Shown here: in pieces, positions 17,300 through 26,628 of the stretch
Layout of the letters: every line of letters starts with the position of its first letter
How positions within the stretch are numbered: the first letter of the stretch is position 1
Assembly (NCBI RefSeq): GCF_011383005.1
Contig: NZ_CP049935.1
Coordinates: forward strand, 3,844,001-3,908,000
Length of the DNA stretch: 64,000 nucleotides
Origin: Phycicoccus sp. HDW14
GTDB taxonomy: Bacteria; Actinomycetota; Actinomycetes; Actinomycetales; Dermatophilaceae
Direction: 5' to 3'
Made by a program: the position numbers and the translations under genes
Notes under the pieces: model-generated
The model's input: the letters and a program-made list of their open reading frames with translations, nothing else
What the model was told of the DNA's origin: nothing
Databases searched by the model: none

Positions 17300-17993
17300 G
17301 CCGGCTCGCCTACCGCGTCGGCCACCTCGTCACCGCCCCGACCGCCAAGCTCGTCTGGCGGCCGACCATCACCGGCACCGAGAACGTCCCCCGCACCGGC
17401 GGCGTCGTCCTCGCGAGCAACCACCTGTCCTTCATCGACTCCTTCGCGATCCCCATCGTCGCGCCGCGCCCGGTCAGCTTCCTCGCGAAGTCCGACTACT
17501 TCACCGGGCCCGGCCTCGGGGTGCGGTGCGCCGCGGCTTCTTCGAGGCCATCGAGGCCATCCCCGTCGACCGGCACTCCTCGCGCGCGGCCCAGGAGTCG
17601 CTCGACGCGGCGCTCGAGGTGCTGCGCGCCGGGCGGGCCTTCGGCATCTACCCCGAGGGCACCCGCTCGCGCGACGGCCGGCTCTACAAGGGCCGCACCG
17701 GGGTCGCCTGGCTGGCCCTCACCGCCGGGGTCCCCGTCGTGCCCGTCGGCCTCGTCGGCACCGACCGGGTGCAGCCGGTCGGCACCAGCTTCCCGCGCCC
17801 GGGGGCGAAGGTACGCGTCTCGTTCGGCACCCCCATCCGGCCCGAGCCCTACGCGGGGATGCCTGCCGGCAGGGCCCGGCGCCTGCTCACCGACGAGGTG
17901 ATGGACGCCATCGCCGCACTCACCGGGCAGGTGCGGGCCGACACCCACAACGAGCTGCCGCCCGAGAGCACGGGGGCCGCCGTCGGCATCTGA
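17296..17993 (+). CDS. plsC: 1-acyl-glycerol-3-phosphate acyltransferase-like (PlsC family), split by one-base frameshift
   Basis: Membrane-associated acyltransferase of phospholipid synthesis. Motif I, VVLASNHLSFIDSF with the NHxSxxD core, is in the first frame; the second half continues in another frame as RRGFFEAIEAIPVDRHSS, with the motif III region FGIYPEGTRSRDGRLYKGRTG and VPVVPVGLVGTDRV. Adding one G to the run 17518-17521 gives a continuous protein of about 232 residues, normal length. GTG 17296 overlaps the dnaX stop (GTGA). It lies where ybaB usually sits between dnaX and recR in related genomes. Confidence 0.88.
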
Positions 17994-18045
17994 GCCGGCG
18001 GGGCGGATACTGGGGGGAGGTATCCACACACGAGAGGACGCAGTC

Positions 18046-18270
18046 ATGCCCGGCACCCAGGAGTTCCAGGCCACCGGTCTCACCTGCGGGCACTGCGCCC
18101 ACGCCGTCACCGAGGAGCTGACGGCCCTCGACGGCGTGCGCGAGGTCGGGGTCGAGGTGGTCGCCGACGGCGCCTCCACCGTCACCGTCATCGCCGACCG
18201 CGCGCTCACCGACGCCGAGGTCACCGCGGCGCTCGACGAGGCCGGGGGCTACCGCCTCGTCGAGGCCTGA
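18046..18270 (+). CDS. Heavy-metal-associated (HMA) domain protein, CopZ-like
   Basis: 74-residue single HMA ferredoxin-like domain. The metal-binding loop is GLTCGHCAHAV with the CxxC at residues 14-17. Small soluble proteins of this kind carry Cu(I) to P-type ATPases or repressors. No copA, csoR or other copper gene is in the window, so the partner must be elsewhere. It sits alone between plsC and recR; the aacgagagg-like leader (gagagga, 18031-18037) provides a Shine-Dalgarno. Confidence 0.88.
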   Translation: MPGTQEFQATGLTCGHCAHAVTEELTALDGVREVGVEVVADGASTVTVIADRALTDAEVTAALDEAGGYRLVEA

Positions 18271-18323
18271 GCGCGCGGCGCGGCTGACGAGCCCTCCCGG
18301 CCCGCAGGCCGTAGGCTCGGGGC

Positions 18324-18926
18324 GTGTACGAAGGCGCGGTCCAGGACCTCATCGACGAGCTCGGCAGGCTGCCGGGCGTCGGGCCCAAGAGCGCCCAGCG
18401 CATCGCCTTCCACCTGCTCCAGGCCGACCCCGCCGACGTCGAGCGGCTGACCCACGCGCTGTCCGAGGTCAAGGCCCGGGTCCGCTTCTGCGAGGTCTGC
18501 TTCAACGTCGCCGAGGCCGAGCGCTGCCGCATCTGCTCCGACCCCCGCCGGGACGAGTCGGCGATCTGCGTCGTCGAGGAGCCCAAGGACGTCGTGGCCA
18601 TCGAGCGCACCCGCGAGTTCCGCGGCCGCTACCACGTGCTCGGCGGCGCCATCAGCCCCATCGACGGCATCGGCCCCGAGGACCTGCGGGTCCGCGAGCT
18701 GCTTGCCCGGCTCGGCGACGGCACGGTCACCGAGGTCATCATCGCGACCGACCCCAACCTCGAGGGCGAGGCGACGGCCAGCTACCTGTCGCGGATGCTG
18801 CGCGACATCGGGGTCCAGCGGGTCACCCGGCTCGCGTCCGGCCTGCCGGTCGGCGGCGACCTCGAGTACGCCGACGAGGTCACGCTCGGGCGGGCCTTCG
18901 AGGGACGGAGGCTCATCGGTGCCTGA
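18324..18926 (+). CDS. recR: Recombination protein RecR
   Basis: Recombination mediator acting with RecO and RecF in gap repair. 200 residues: helix-hairpin-helix [19 protein letters not shown], a zinc finger with CEVCFNV and CRIC, and a TOPRIM domain ([31 protein letters not shown]). GTG 18324 gives the standard N-terminus [20 protein letters not shown]. It shares the usual chromosomal neighbourhood with dnaX. Its last eight bases overlap the start of the DUF5063 gene. Confidence 0.96.
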   Translation: MYEGAVQDLIDELGRLPGVGPKSAQRIAFHLLQADPADVERLTHALSEVKARVRFCEVCFNVAEAERCRICSDPRRDESAICVVEEPKDVVAIERTREFRGRYHVLGGAISPIDGIGPEDLRVRELLARLGDGTVTEVIIATDPNLEGEATASYLSRMLRDIGVQRVTRLASGLPVGGDLEYADEVTLGRAFEGRRLIGA

Positions 18927-19511
18927 GACGACCACCCCCACCGCCCCGCGGCCGACGTCGTCGCCGCCGACTGGGCCGCCCTCGCCGGCGAGACGGCGAT
19001 GGACGCCCGCACCTACCTCACGACGCTGCGCGAGCTCGCGGCCGGCGAGGCCCCCGACGCCGCGCTGCCGATGCTCCTGCTCGCTGTCTCGCAGGTCCTC
19101 GTCGCCGGGGCCCGCCTCGGTGCCGTCGAGGACGTCGTGCCCGAGGAGCGCTTCGAGCCCGACACCCCCGACTCCGAGCTGGCCCCGCTGCGCGAGGGGC
19201 TGGCCAACCTCTTCGACGGCCTCGACGAGTACGCCGACGTCGTCGACCCCCTGACCACCCCCGAGCTGGGCGTCGGGTCGCTGTCCAACGACCTGGTCGC
19301 CGTGGCCGGGGCGCTGGCCCACGGGCTCCAGCACCACGACGCCGGCCGGCCCCTCGAGGCGCTCTGGTGGTGGCAGTTCAGCTACCTGTCGGACTGGGGC
19401 GAGCGCGCGGCCGCGGCGCTGCGGGTCATCCAGACCCTGCTCGCGCACGTGCGCCTCGACGCCGACGACGAGGTCGTCTCCGAGGCCGAGTTCGACGCCC
19501 TGCACCCCTGA
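18919..19511 (+). CDS. DUF5063 family protein, split by one-base frameshift
   Basis: About 197 residues of unknown function, typically found downstream of recR in actinobacteria. The recognisable body, [19 protein letters not shown] to the C-terminal [20 protein letters not shown], is in the frame of ATG 18999. That frame is open further upstream, and GTG 18919 with ggagg at 18907-18911 seven bases before it starts in a neighbouring frame. Adding one C to the run at 18935-18939 or 18944-18947 joins them into one protein. If the break were real, translation would have to begin at ATG 18999 and lose 27 conserved residues. Confidence 0.8.
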
Positions 19512-19557
19512 GCATCGGGCGCGCCGCTGAGCATCGGGCGCGCCGCACGGTCGGGGC

Positions 19558-19755
19558 TCAGGCGCGCGGGGTGCGTCCCCGTCCGCCGCGCAGCGCCAGC
19601 AGCAGCCCCGCCACGACGACCACCGGCCCCACGACGGCCCACAGGGTGACCCCGGTCATCGGGCTGCCGCCGATCCAGCCGAGGCCCTGACCGGTCCACA
19701 GCAGGCCGACCAGCACGAGCACCCCGCCGACGACGAGGGCGACCGGGCGGCTCAC
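19558..19755 (-). CDS. Small two-helix membrane protein
   Basis: 65-residue protein with two hydrophobic helices, VALVVGGVLVLVGLLWTGQ and LWAVVGPVVVVAGLLLAL, and a basic C-terminus GGRGRTPRA. GTG 19755 overlaps the stop of the upstream flavoprotein gene by four bases, so it is translated from that mRNA. It resembles small membrane proteins that follow many actinobacterial operons; function unknown. Confidence 0.65.
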   Translation of the reverse strand: MSRPVALVVGGVLVLVGLLWTGQGLGWIGGSPMTGVTLWAVVGPVVVVAGLLLALRGGRGRTPRA

Positions 19756-20879
19756 GACTCGTCCTCGGGCAGCTCGCCGGACTCGACGGCCGCCTTGATG
19801 ACGTCGCCGGCGTCCCAGTCGTTGACGTGCATCGCCGCGACGACGTCGCCGTCGGACAGCCAGAAGGCGCGGAACTCGCGGTCCTCGAGGCTGCCGTGGA
19901 CGACGACCTCGTCCTCGGCCGACGCGTGCCCGACGTACTCCATCCCGAGGTCGTACTGGTCGGTGAAGAAGTACGGCATCTCCTCGTACTCCTCCTCGCC
20001 GCCCGCGAGGTTGTGCGCGGCGACCTTGCCCTGCTTGATCGCGGTGTCCCAGTGCTCGACCCGGATGCGGCGGCCGAGGCGCGGGTGGGCCTGGTTGGCG
20101 ATGTCGCCGACGGCCAGCACCGACGGCACGGACGAGCGCAGCCGCGCGTCGACGAGCACCCCGTTGTCGACGTCGAGGCCGCCGGCGTGCGCCAGGTCGA
20201 CCCGCGGACGCACCCCGATGCCGGCGACGACGAGGTCGGCGCCCTCGAGGTCCTCGGCGCCCACCCCGGTGCCGAGCCGCAGGTCGACCCCGTGCTCGCG
20301 GTGCAGGTCGGCGAAGACCTGCGCGACGGTGGGGCCGAGCACCCGCAGCAGCGGCAGCTCCTCCATCTCGAAGACCGTGACGTCGGAGCCGGCGGTACGG
20401 GCGGCCGCGGCGACCTCGAGACCGATCCACCCGCCGCCGACGACGACGATGCGCCGGCCGTCGCCGAAGGCCTCCCGCAGCCGGTCGGAGTCCTCGACGG
20501 TGCGCAGGTACGCGACGGGCACCCCGGCCTCCTCGGCCAGGTCGAGCACGCGCGGCTCGGAGCCGGTGGCCAGCAGCAGCTGCTCGTAGGTGAGGTCGCC
20601 GGCGCTCGTCGTGAGGACGTGGGCGTCGGTGTCGAGCCCGGTGGCGGTGACCCCGAGCCGCAGGTCGACGTCGTGCTCGGCGTACCACTCGGCGGGATGG
20701 ACCAGGGCCTTCTCGAAGGGGTCGCTCCCGAGCAGGTAGGCCTTGGACAGCGGCGGCCGCTCGTACGGCGGGTGCTCCTCGGCGCCGACGAGCACGACCT
20801 TCCCGGTGTAGCCCTGCTCCCTCAGCTCGGTGGCCGCCGTGGCGCCCGCGAGTCCTGCACCGACGATGACGATCGACAT
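19752..20879 (-). CDS. FAD-dependent pyridine nucleotide-disulfide-type oxidoreductase
   Basis: 375-residue flavoprotein of the ferredoxin/rubredoxin reductase type. The FAD motif [20 protein letters not shown] opens the protein, followed by [16 protein letters not shown]; the NAD(P)H motif is [20 protein letters not shown], and [10 protein letters not shown] is the second FAD contact. No CxxC disulfide is present, which argues for reduction of an electron carrier rather than disulfides. No ferredoxin or P450 partner is nearby. ATG 20879 is at the conserved beginning. Confidence 0.88.
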   Translation of the reverse strand: MSIVIVGAGLAGATAATELREQGYTGKVVLVGAEEHPPYERPPLSKAYLLGSDPFEKALVHPAEWYAEHDVDLRLGVTATGLDTDAHVLTTSAGDLTYEQLLLATGSEPRVLDLAEEAGVPVAYLRTVEDSDRLREAFGDGRRIVVVGGGWIGLEVAAAARTAGSDVTVFEMEELPLLRVLGPTVAQVFADLHREHGVDLRLGTGVGAEDLEGADLVVAGIGVRPRVDLAHAGGLDVDNGVLVDARLRSSVPSVLAVGDIANQAHPRLGRRIRVEHWDTAIKQGKVAAHNLAGGEEEYEEMPYFFTDQYDLGMEYVGHASAEDEVVVHGSLEDREFRAFWLSDGDVVAAMHVNDWDAGDVIKAAVESGELPEDES

Positions 20880-21033
20880 GCCGCCGACGCTACGCGGCGC
20901 CCGGCCTCCACGGAAGGTTCGCGCCCACCCTCGACGACGGCCCGCGGCTTCCGGGATGTGGGCGCGGGGTCCGGTCCGTGGACGGCTCGTTACAGTGGAG
21001 GCGATCCAGCACCACCGTCCCGGGAGAGCCACC

Positions 21034-22307
21034 GTGCCCATCGTCGTCCAGAAGTACGGCGGGTCCTCGCTCGCCGACGCCGAGAGCATCAAGCGCGTCG
21101 CCAAGCGCATCTCGGAGACGAAGAAGGCCGGCAACGACGTCGTCGTCGCCGTCTCGGCCATGGGCGACACCACCGACGAGCTGCTCGACCTCGCCCAGGA
21201 GGTCAGCCCGCTGCCGCCGCCGCGCGAGCTCGACATGCTCATGACGGCCGGCGAGCGCATCTCGATGGCCCTGGTCGCCATGGCCATCACCGACCTCGGT
21301 CACAGCGCCCGCTCGTTCACCGGCAGCCAGGCCGGCGTCATCACCGACTCGGTGCACGGCAAGGCCAAGATCATCGACGTCACGCCGGGCCGCATCACCG
21401 AGGCGCTCGGCAAGGGCCACGTCGTCATCGTCGCGGGGTTCCAGGGCGTCAGCCAGGACACCAAGGAGATCACCACGCTGGGCCGCGGCGGCACCGACAC
21501 CACCGCCGTCGCGCTCGCGGCCGCGCTCGGCGCCGACGTGTGCGAGATCTACACCGACGTCGACGGCGTGTTCACCGCCGACCCGCGCATCGTCCCGGCC
21601 GCCCGCAAGATCGACCGGATCTCCGCCGAGGAGATGCTCGAGCTCGCGGCCTGCGGCTCCAAGGTGCTCCACCTGCGCAGCGTCGAGTACGCGCGCCGCT
21701 TCGACATCCCCATCCACGTCCGGTCGTCGTTCTCGCAGAAGATCGGCACCACCGTCACCGACCAGCCCGCCCCGAAGGAGACCCCGTGGAAGCCCCGATC
21801 ATCGCCGGCGTCGCCCACGACCGCAGCGAGGCCAAGGTCACCGTCGTCGGCGTCCCCGACCGGACCGGCATGGCCGCGAAGATCTTCGAGGCCGTCGCGG
21901 CCGCCGAGATCAACATCGACATGATCGTCCAGAACGTCAGCGCCATAGAGACCGGCCTCACGGACATCTCGTTCACTCTGCCGAAGAGCGACGGGTCGAC
22001 GGCCGTCCAGGCCCTCCAGCGCATCCAGCCCGAGGTGGGCTTCAGCCAGGTCCAGTACGACGACCAGATCGGCAAGCTGAGCCTCGTCGGGGCCGGCATG
22101 CGCTCCAACCCCGGTGTCTCGGCGACGTTCTTCGGCGCCCTGGCCGAGGCCGGCGTCAACATCGAGATGATCTCCACCTCCGAGATCCGGATCTCCGTCG
22201 TCACCCGCGACGAGCTGCTCGACGACGCGGTGCGCGCCGTGCACAGCGCCTTCGGGCTCGACTCCTCCGAGGGCGAGGCCGTCGTCTACGGGGGCTCCGG
22301 CCGCTGA
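21034..22307 (+). CDS. lysC: Aspartate kinase, split by one-base frameshift
   Basis: Phosphorylates L-aspartate at the head of lysine, threonine, methionine and diaminopimelate synthesis. The kinase domain begins [20 protein letters not shown] and contains [19 protein letters not shown] and [15 protein letters not shown]. Two ACT domains follow one frame back ([36 protein letters not shown]). The switch is at the C run just before 21786; one added base gives KETP followed by [16 protein letters not shown], the normal family sequence. GTG 21034 follows gggagag. Corynebacterial lysC also makes a separate ACT-only subunit from an internal start, but there both share one frame. asd follows after one base. 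Confidence 0.93.
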
Positions 22308-22308
22308 C

Positions 22309-23394
22309 GTGACCTCCACGGCCGCAGCCCGCAGCGACCGGCGACCCACCCTCGGGATCGTCGGCGCCACGGGAGCCGTCGGCCGGGTCGTGCTCCAGGT
22401 CCTCCCGATGCGCCGCCACGCGTGGGGCGAGGTGCGCGTCTCCGCGGGCGCCGAGGACGTCGGCACGGTGCTGCGCGTCGGCGACGAGGAGGTCACCGTC
22501 GAGCCCGTCACGCCCGAGTTCTTCGACGGGGTCGACGTCGCGGTCTTCGACATCCCGCCCTCGATCGCGCGCGAGTGGGTCGAGCTGGCCGCCGCCCGGG
22601 GGGTCGTGGCCATCGACAACAGCACGGTCTTCCGCACCGAGCCCGACATCCCGCTCGTCGTGCCCGAGGTCAACCCCCGCCAGGTCGAGGACCGGCCGCG
22701 AGGCATCATCGCCAACCCGGGCGCGACGGTCATGACGATGATCGACGTCCTCGCGGTGCTGCACAGCGGGTGGGAGCTCACCGGGCTCGTCGTCACGACC
22801 TTCCAGGCCGCGTCCGGGCTCGGCCGGGCGGGCATCAGCCGGCTCCACGACGAGCTCGACGTCGTGCACGGCGACCGCGACCTGGGAACCCGCCCCGGCG
22901 ACGTGCGCCGGCTGGTCGAGCACGAGCTCGGCACCGAGTCGCCGTTCCCGGCACCGTTGGTGCTCAACGTGGTTCCCTTCGTCGGGCACCACGTGGGGGA
23001 GGGCTGGACGTCGGAGGAGACCAAGGTCCGCGACGAGACGCGCAAGATCCTCGACCTGCCGGACCTGCCCGTGTCGGCCACGTGCGTCCGGGTGCCGGTC
23101 GTGTCGTCGCACTCGGTGACGGTGCACGCGACGTTCGGGCGCCGGATCAAGGTGTCCGAGGCGCGCCAGGCCCTCGTCGAGGCACCGGCCGTCGTCGTGC
23201 TCGACGACCCCGACGAGCCCGAGTTCCCGACGCCCAACGACGTCGTCGGCGCCGACCCGCGGTTCGCCGGGCGCATCCGGCAGGCGGAGGACGCGCCCAA
23301 CACCCTCGACCTGTTCATCTGCGGCGACAACCTGCGCAAGGGCGCCGCGCTGAACATGCTCCAGACCGCCGAGCTGGTCGCCGCCACCCTCTGA
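22309..23394 (+). CDS. asd: Aspartate-semialdehyde dehydrogenase-like protein lacking the catalytic cysteine
   Basis: 361 residues with the full family layout: NADP motif GIVGATGAVGRVVLQVL, phosphate-binding DNSTVFRTEPDIPLVVPEVN, FQAASGLGRAGI, EETKVRDETRKIL, and the RVPV...SHS segment with the active-site His. The nucleophile motif, normally NPNCTT, reads NPGATV here (22714-22731), so the Cys is Ala139. All other classical active-site residues I can check are kept. It is one base downstream of lysC. Either it is inactive or repurposed, and a true Asd is encoded elsewhere, or the chemistry is altered. The change spans several bases, so it is not a single-base error. Confidence 0.85.
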   Translation: MTSTAAARSDRRPTLGIVGATGAVGRVVLQVLPMRRHAWGEVRVSAGAEDVGTVLRVGDEEVTVEPVTPEFFDGVDVAVFDIPPSIAREWVELAAARGVVAIDNSTVFRTEPDIPLVVPEVNPRQVEDRPRGIIANPGATVMTMIDVLAVLHSGWELTGLVVTTFQAASGLGRAGISRLHDELDVVHGDRDLGTRPGDVRRLVEHELGTESPFPAPLVLNVVPFVGHHVGEGWTSEETKVRDETRKILDLPDLPVSATCVRVPVVSSHSVTVHATFGRRIKVSEARQALVEAPAVVVLDDPDEPEFPTPNDVVGADPRFAGRIRQAEDAPNTLDLFICGDNLRKGAALNMLQTAELVAATL

Positions 23395-23561
23395 CCGCGT
23401 GGCCGAGCCGTCCCGGTGCGCCCGGGCCCGCTGCAGCCGGCTCGCGGTCACCGACCCGGCGGCTCGGCGGGCGTCCACGATGGCGACCCGGACCGCGCGC
23501 GGGGCCCCGGTGTCGGCAGAATGGGGGCGATGCCCCACCCGCCTCCCGAGGAGCGATCGCC

Positions 23562-24761
23562 ATGACCGTCCGCACCGTCGCCATGCTCACCGCCGGGGGC
23601 CTCGCCCCGTGCCTGTCCTCGGCCGTCGGGGGGCTCATCGAGCGCTACACCGAGGTAGCGCCCGACGTGCGGATCATCGCCTACACGAGCGGGTACGCCG
23701 GGCTGCTGCGCGGCGAGCACGTCGAGGTGACGCCGCAGGTCCGCGAGCAGGCCCACCTGCTGCACCGCTTCGGCGGCAGCCCGATCGGCAACAGCCGCGT
23801 CAAGCTCACCAACGTCGCCGACTGCGTGAAGCGCGGCCTCGTGCAGGAGGGCCAGGACCCGCTGCACGTCGCGGCCGAGCAGCTGACCGCCGACGGCGTC
23901 GACGTGCTGCACACCATCGGCGGCGACGACACGAACACGACGGCGGCCGACCTCGCCGCGTACCTCCACGAGAACGACTACGAGCTGACCGTCGTCGGTC
24001 TGCCGAAGACGGTCGACAACGACATCATCCCGATCCGCCAGTCGCTCGGGGCGTGGACGGCGGCGGAGCAGGGAAGCCGGTTCGCGCAGAACATCATCGC
24101 CGAGCACTCCTCGAACCCGCGGATGCTCATCGTCCACGAGGTGATGGGCCGGCACTGCGGGTGGCTGACCGCGGCCACGGCGGCCGAGTACCACCGCTGG
24201 GTCGGCGAGCAGGAGTTCGTGCCGGCCATCGGCAACGACCCGCGGGCCTGGGACGTGCACGCGGTCTTCGTGCCCGAGCGGCACATCGACATCGCCGCCG
24301 AGGGCGAGCGGCTGCGCGCCGTCATGGACGAGGTCGGCTGCGTCAACATCTTCCTGTCCGAGGGGGCCGGCGTCGAGGAGGTCGTCGCGGCGCTCGAGGC
24401 GGCCGGCCAGGAGGTCCCGAAGGACCCGTTCGGCCACGTGCAGCTCGACAAGGTCAACCCCGGGGCGTGGTTCGCCAAGCAGTTCGCCGAGGTGCTCGGC
24501 GCCGAGAAGACGATGGTGCAGAAGTCGGGCTACTTCTCGCGGTCGGCACCGGCCAACGAGCGCGACCTCGCCCTCATCAAGGAGTGCACCGACCTCGCCG
24601 TCGACGCGGCGCTGCGCGGCGAGCCCGGTCTCGTCGGCCACGACGAGGAGCGCGGCGACGAGCTGCGCCCGGTCGAGTTCCCGCGCATCCGGGGCGGCAA
24701 GGCCTTCGACCCGTCGGTCGACTGGTACACCGAGCTGCTGAGCTCCATCGGGCAAGCCTGA
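23562..24761 (+). CDS. pfp: Pyrophosphate-dependent 6-phosphofructokinase
   Basis: Reversible phosphorylation of fructose-6-phosphate using PPi. 399 residues. The phosphoryl-donor site reads TIGGDDTNTTAADLA, with Asp where ATP enzymes have Gly, and the substrate site is LPKTVDNDIIPI, with the Lys of PPi enzymes. MGRHCGWLTAATA contacts the sugar phosphate. ATG 23562 follows gaggagcg. The 167 bases between asd and this gene contain only a possible promoter (cagaat near 23517). Single gene or two-gene unit with the small protein downstream. Confidence 0.92.
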   Translation: MTVRTVAMLTAGGLAPCLSSAVGGLIERYTEVAPDVRIIAYTSGYAGLLRGEHVEVTPQVREQAHLLHRFGGSPIGNSRVKLTNVADCVKRGLVQEGQDPLHVAAEQLTADGVDVLHTIGGDDTNTTAADLAAYLHENDYELTVVGLPKTVDNDIIPIRQSLGAWTAAEQGSRFAQNIIAEHSSNPRMLIVHEVMGRHCGWLTAATAAEYHRWVGEQEFVPAIGNDPRAWDVHAVFVPERHIDIAAEGERLRAVMDEVGCVNIFLSEGAGVEEVVAALEAAGQEVPKDPFGHVQLDKVNPGAWFAKQFAEVLGAEKTMVQKSGYFSRSAPANERDLALIKECTDLAVDAALRGEPGLVGHDEERGDELRPVEFPRIRGGKAFDPSVDWYTELLSSIGQA

Positions 24762-24787
24762 GCCGAGTTCCGTTGCGGGAGAACGGG

Positions 24788-25003
24788 ATGATCGACGGCT
24801 GGTGGGTCGCCGTCGTCATCTACGCGCTCCTGCTCGTCGGCCAGCGGCTGTGGCGGGCCCGGCGCTGGGTGCCGCCCGAGTGGCCGGACGCCGACTACGG
24901 GTGGAAGGTCACGCACCTGTTCTGGGTGCCGTTCCACGTGCTCGACGCCGTGTTCGGGGTGCCGCTCGTCTTCGCGGTGGTCATCGCGCTGCTCGCCATC
25001 TGA
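24788..25003 (+). CDS. Small membrane protein of unknown function
   Basis: 71 residues with two predicted helices, WWVAVVIYALLLVGQRLW and VFGVPLVFAVVIALLAI, joined by a Trp/Pro-rich stretch (RRWVPPEWPDADYGW). ATG 24788 has gcgggaga upstream and lies 26 bases after the phosphofructokinase stop, so the two may be co-transcribed. No family recognised. Confidence 0.65.
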   Translation: MIDGWWVAVVIYALLLVGQRLWRARRWVPPEWPDADYGWKVTHLFWVPFHVLDAVFGVPLVFAVVIALLAI

Positions 25004-25385
25004 CCCCCTCCGTCGGGACGAGGACCACGGCACCGGGCCCACGGGACGGGTCAGGGACCTCCGGCGGGAGCGGCGGGCGACGACCACGTCCCCGGCGTGC
25101 CGCCCGAAGGGCGTTCAGGCCCCCTCTCCTCCCGATCACAGTGCGGGAGAACCCAATTCGCGATGGGTCCCACAGCCACCAGCCGGGGACCCACCGCGAG
25201 ACACGGCGCGCCGAGCGCTGTTCCGTGGGGTGTGTACCGTCCCCTGCGACGGCCACCGACATCAACTCTGCCGCACGGGACGCAGCCGATCAGTAGCGCC
25301 CACCCCCGACTCCGGGGTGGTGCCAGCACCACCGTCCGGGGGCGGTCGACGCGCGGCCGGGCCCCGACCACCCACGAGCCCGCCC
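25004..25385. other. Gene-free interval between convergent genes
   Basis: About 380 bases between the ends of the small membrane protein gene and the histidine kinase gene. Six-frame reading gives no credible protein. Imperfect inverted repeats rich in C/G runs (around 25300-25370) could terminate either transcript, but no perfect long stem is present. Otherwise I see nothing in it. Confidence 0.5.
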
Positions 25386-26627
25386 TCAGCGCCCCTCCGC
25401 CGACGGCTCTCCCCGGAACCGACCCTCCACGACGGTGCCCTCCCCGGGGGTCGACCGGACGTCGAGTCGCCCTCCGGCGGAATGGATCCGGTCGCGCATC
25501 CCGGTGAGCCCGTGGGCGTCCTCGTGGGCGGCGACGTCGAAACCGCGCCCGTCGTCGGTCACCCGGAAGCGCAGGGCCTCCTCGCCGTCCCGGGCGTCGT
25601 CGGTCACGAGCACGGTGATGAGCGAGCCGGCGGAGTGCCGGTCGGCGTTCTGCATCGCCTCGAGGCAGCAGAAGTAGACCGCCGCCTCGACGTCCGACGG
25701 GTACCGGTGCCGCAGTGCGTCGACGTCGACGACACAGGCCAGGGTCGTGCGCCGGGACGCGGCGGGCAGCGCGCCCGCCAGCCCGCGCTCGGCGAGCACC
25801 GCGGGGTAGATGCCGTGGGCGAGGTCGCGCAGCTCGCGGATCGCCGCCTCCAGCTGCCCCTGCAGCCCGTGGGCGATCTCCCGCGCCCGCTCCGGGTCGG
25901 TGTCGATCGACCGCGAGAGCCGACCGATGTCGACGGCGAGGCTGGTGAGCCGTTGCTGCGCACCGTCGTGCAGGTCCCGCTCGATGGAGCGTCGCGCGTC
26001 GAGGCTCGCCACCGCGAGGCGGGTTCTCGACTCCTCGAGGTCGCGGCTGTGCCGGGCGACGCGCAGCGCGGAGTCGCGGATCCCGATGACGAGCACGCCG
26101 GCGACGAGGAGGGTGAAGACCCCGACGAGGAGGGCCGGCACCGGGAGGTCCGGGTGGTTGGTCTCCCACCAGTCGCGGCGCGACTCACCGACGAGGACCA
26201 GGGCACCGGTGAGGACGACCGTCGTGGCGAGGAGAGCCGTCCGGGCCCGCAGCGGGAAGGCGTCGGTGATGATGAGGGCCGGCACGTAGAGGATGAGCAG
26301 GCTGACCGGCGTCGTGAACGGCGTGGCCCAGGCGAGCGTGAAGGCCACCAGCCACGTCGCCCCGACGGCGAGGGCGGCGGCCGGCCGCAGCCGGTCGTGC
26401 GTCGCGAGGAACAGGGCTGCCCCGTAGACGGACCCGGCGCAGACGAGGGCGACGATGTCGAGGGTCAACGAGCGTGACGGCCCGGTCTTCTCGTTGACGA
26501 CCGTGAGCATCACGACGGCGGACCAGATCGCCACGAGGTTGACGACGAGGTAGGTGCGGATGCGCTGCTGGGTCGACCCCGTCAGCTGGGGGAGCCGCAG
26601 GAACCGGGGCAGGCCCCGCGGGGCCAC
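25386..26627 (-). CDS. Membrane-bound sensor histidine kinase (HisKA_3 type)
   Basis: About 413 residues. Paired hydrophobic helices at the N-terminus (LVVNLVAIWSAVVMLTVV, LVVGES preceded by LLATTVVLTGALVL, ALLVGVFTLLVAGVLVIGI) suggest at least six membrane passes. The dimerisation box is SIERDLHDGAQQRLTSLAVD, the N-box EAMQNADRHSAG, and the ATP-lid GRGFDVAAHEDAHGLTGMRD. In the raw sequence this frame is continuous with the response regulator upstream. I start it at GTG 26627 because a one-base error would place the regulator's TGA at 26629-26631, one base before this GTG. Signal unknown. Confidence 0.75.
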   Translation of the reverse strand: MAPRGLPRFLRLPQLTGSTQQRIRTYLVVNLVAIWSAVVMLTVVNEKTGPSRSLTLDIVALVCAGSVYGAALFLATHDRLRPAAALAVGATWLVAFTLAWATPFTTPVSLLILYVPALIITDAFPLRARTALLATTVVLTGALVLVGESRRDWWETNHPDLPVPALLVGVFTLLVAGVLVIGIRDSALRVARHSRDLEESRTRLAVASLDARRSIERDLHDGAQQRLTSLAVDIGRLSRSIDTDPERAREIAHGLQGQLEAAIRELRDLAHGIYPAVLAERGLAGALPAASRRTTLACVVDVDALRHRYPSDVEAAVYFCCLEAMQNADRHSAGSLITVLVTDDARDGEEALRFRVTDDGRGFDVAAHEDAHGLTGMRDRIHSAGGRLDVRSTPGEGTVVEGRFRGEPSAEGR

Positions 26628-26628
26628 C

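Noticed and set aside
16981..17993. A dnaX-acyltransferase fusion protein
   Set aside because: The open frame spanning both arises only because two one-base shifts cancel. The region between reads as frameshifted Arg/Pro sequence, while proper dnaX stop and plsC GTG overlap exist.
20950..21033. Lysine riboswitch upstream of lysC
   Set aside because: Fewer than 160 bases separate lysC from the divergent gene, and no L-box-like conserved elements are visible.
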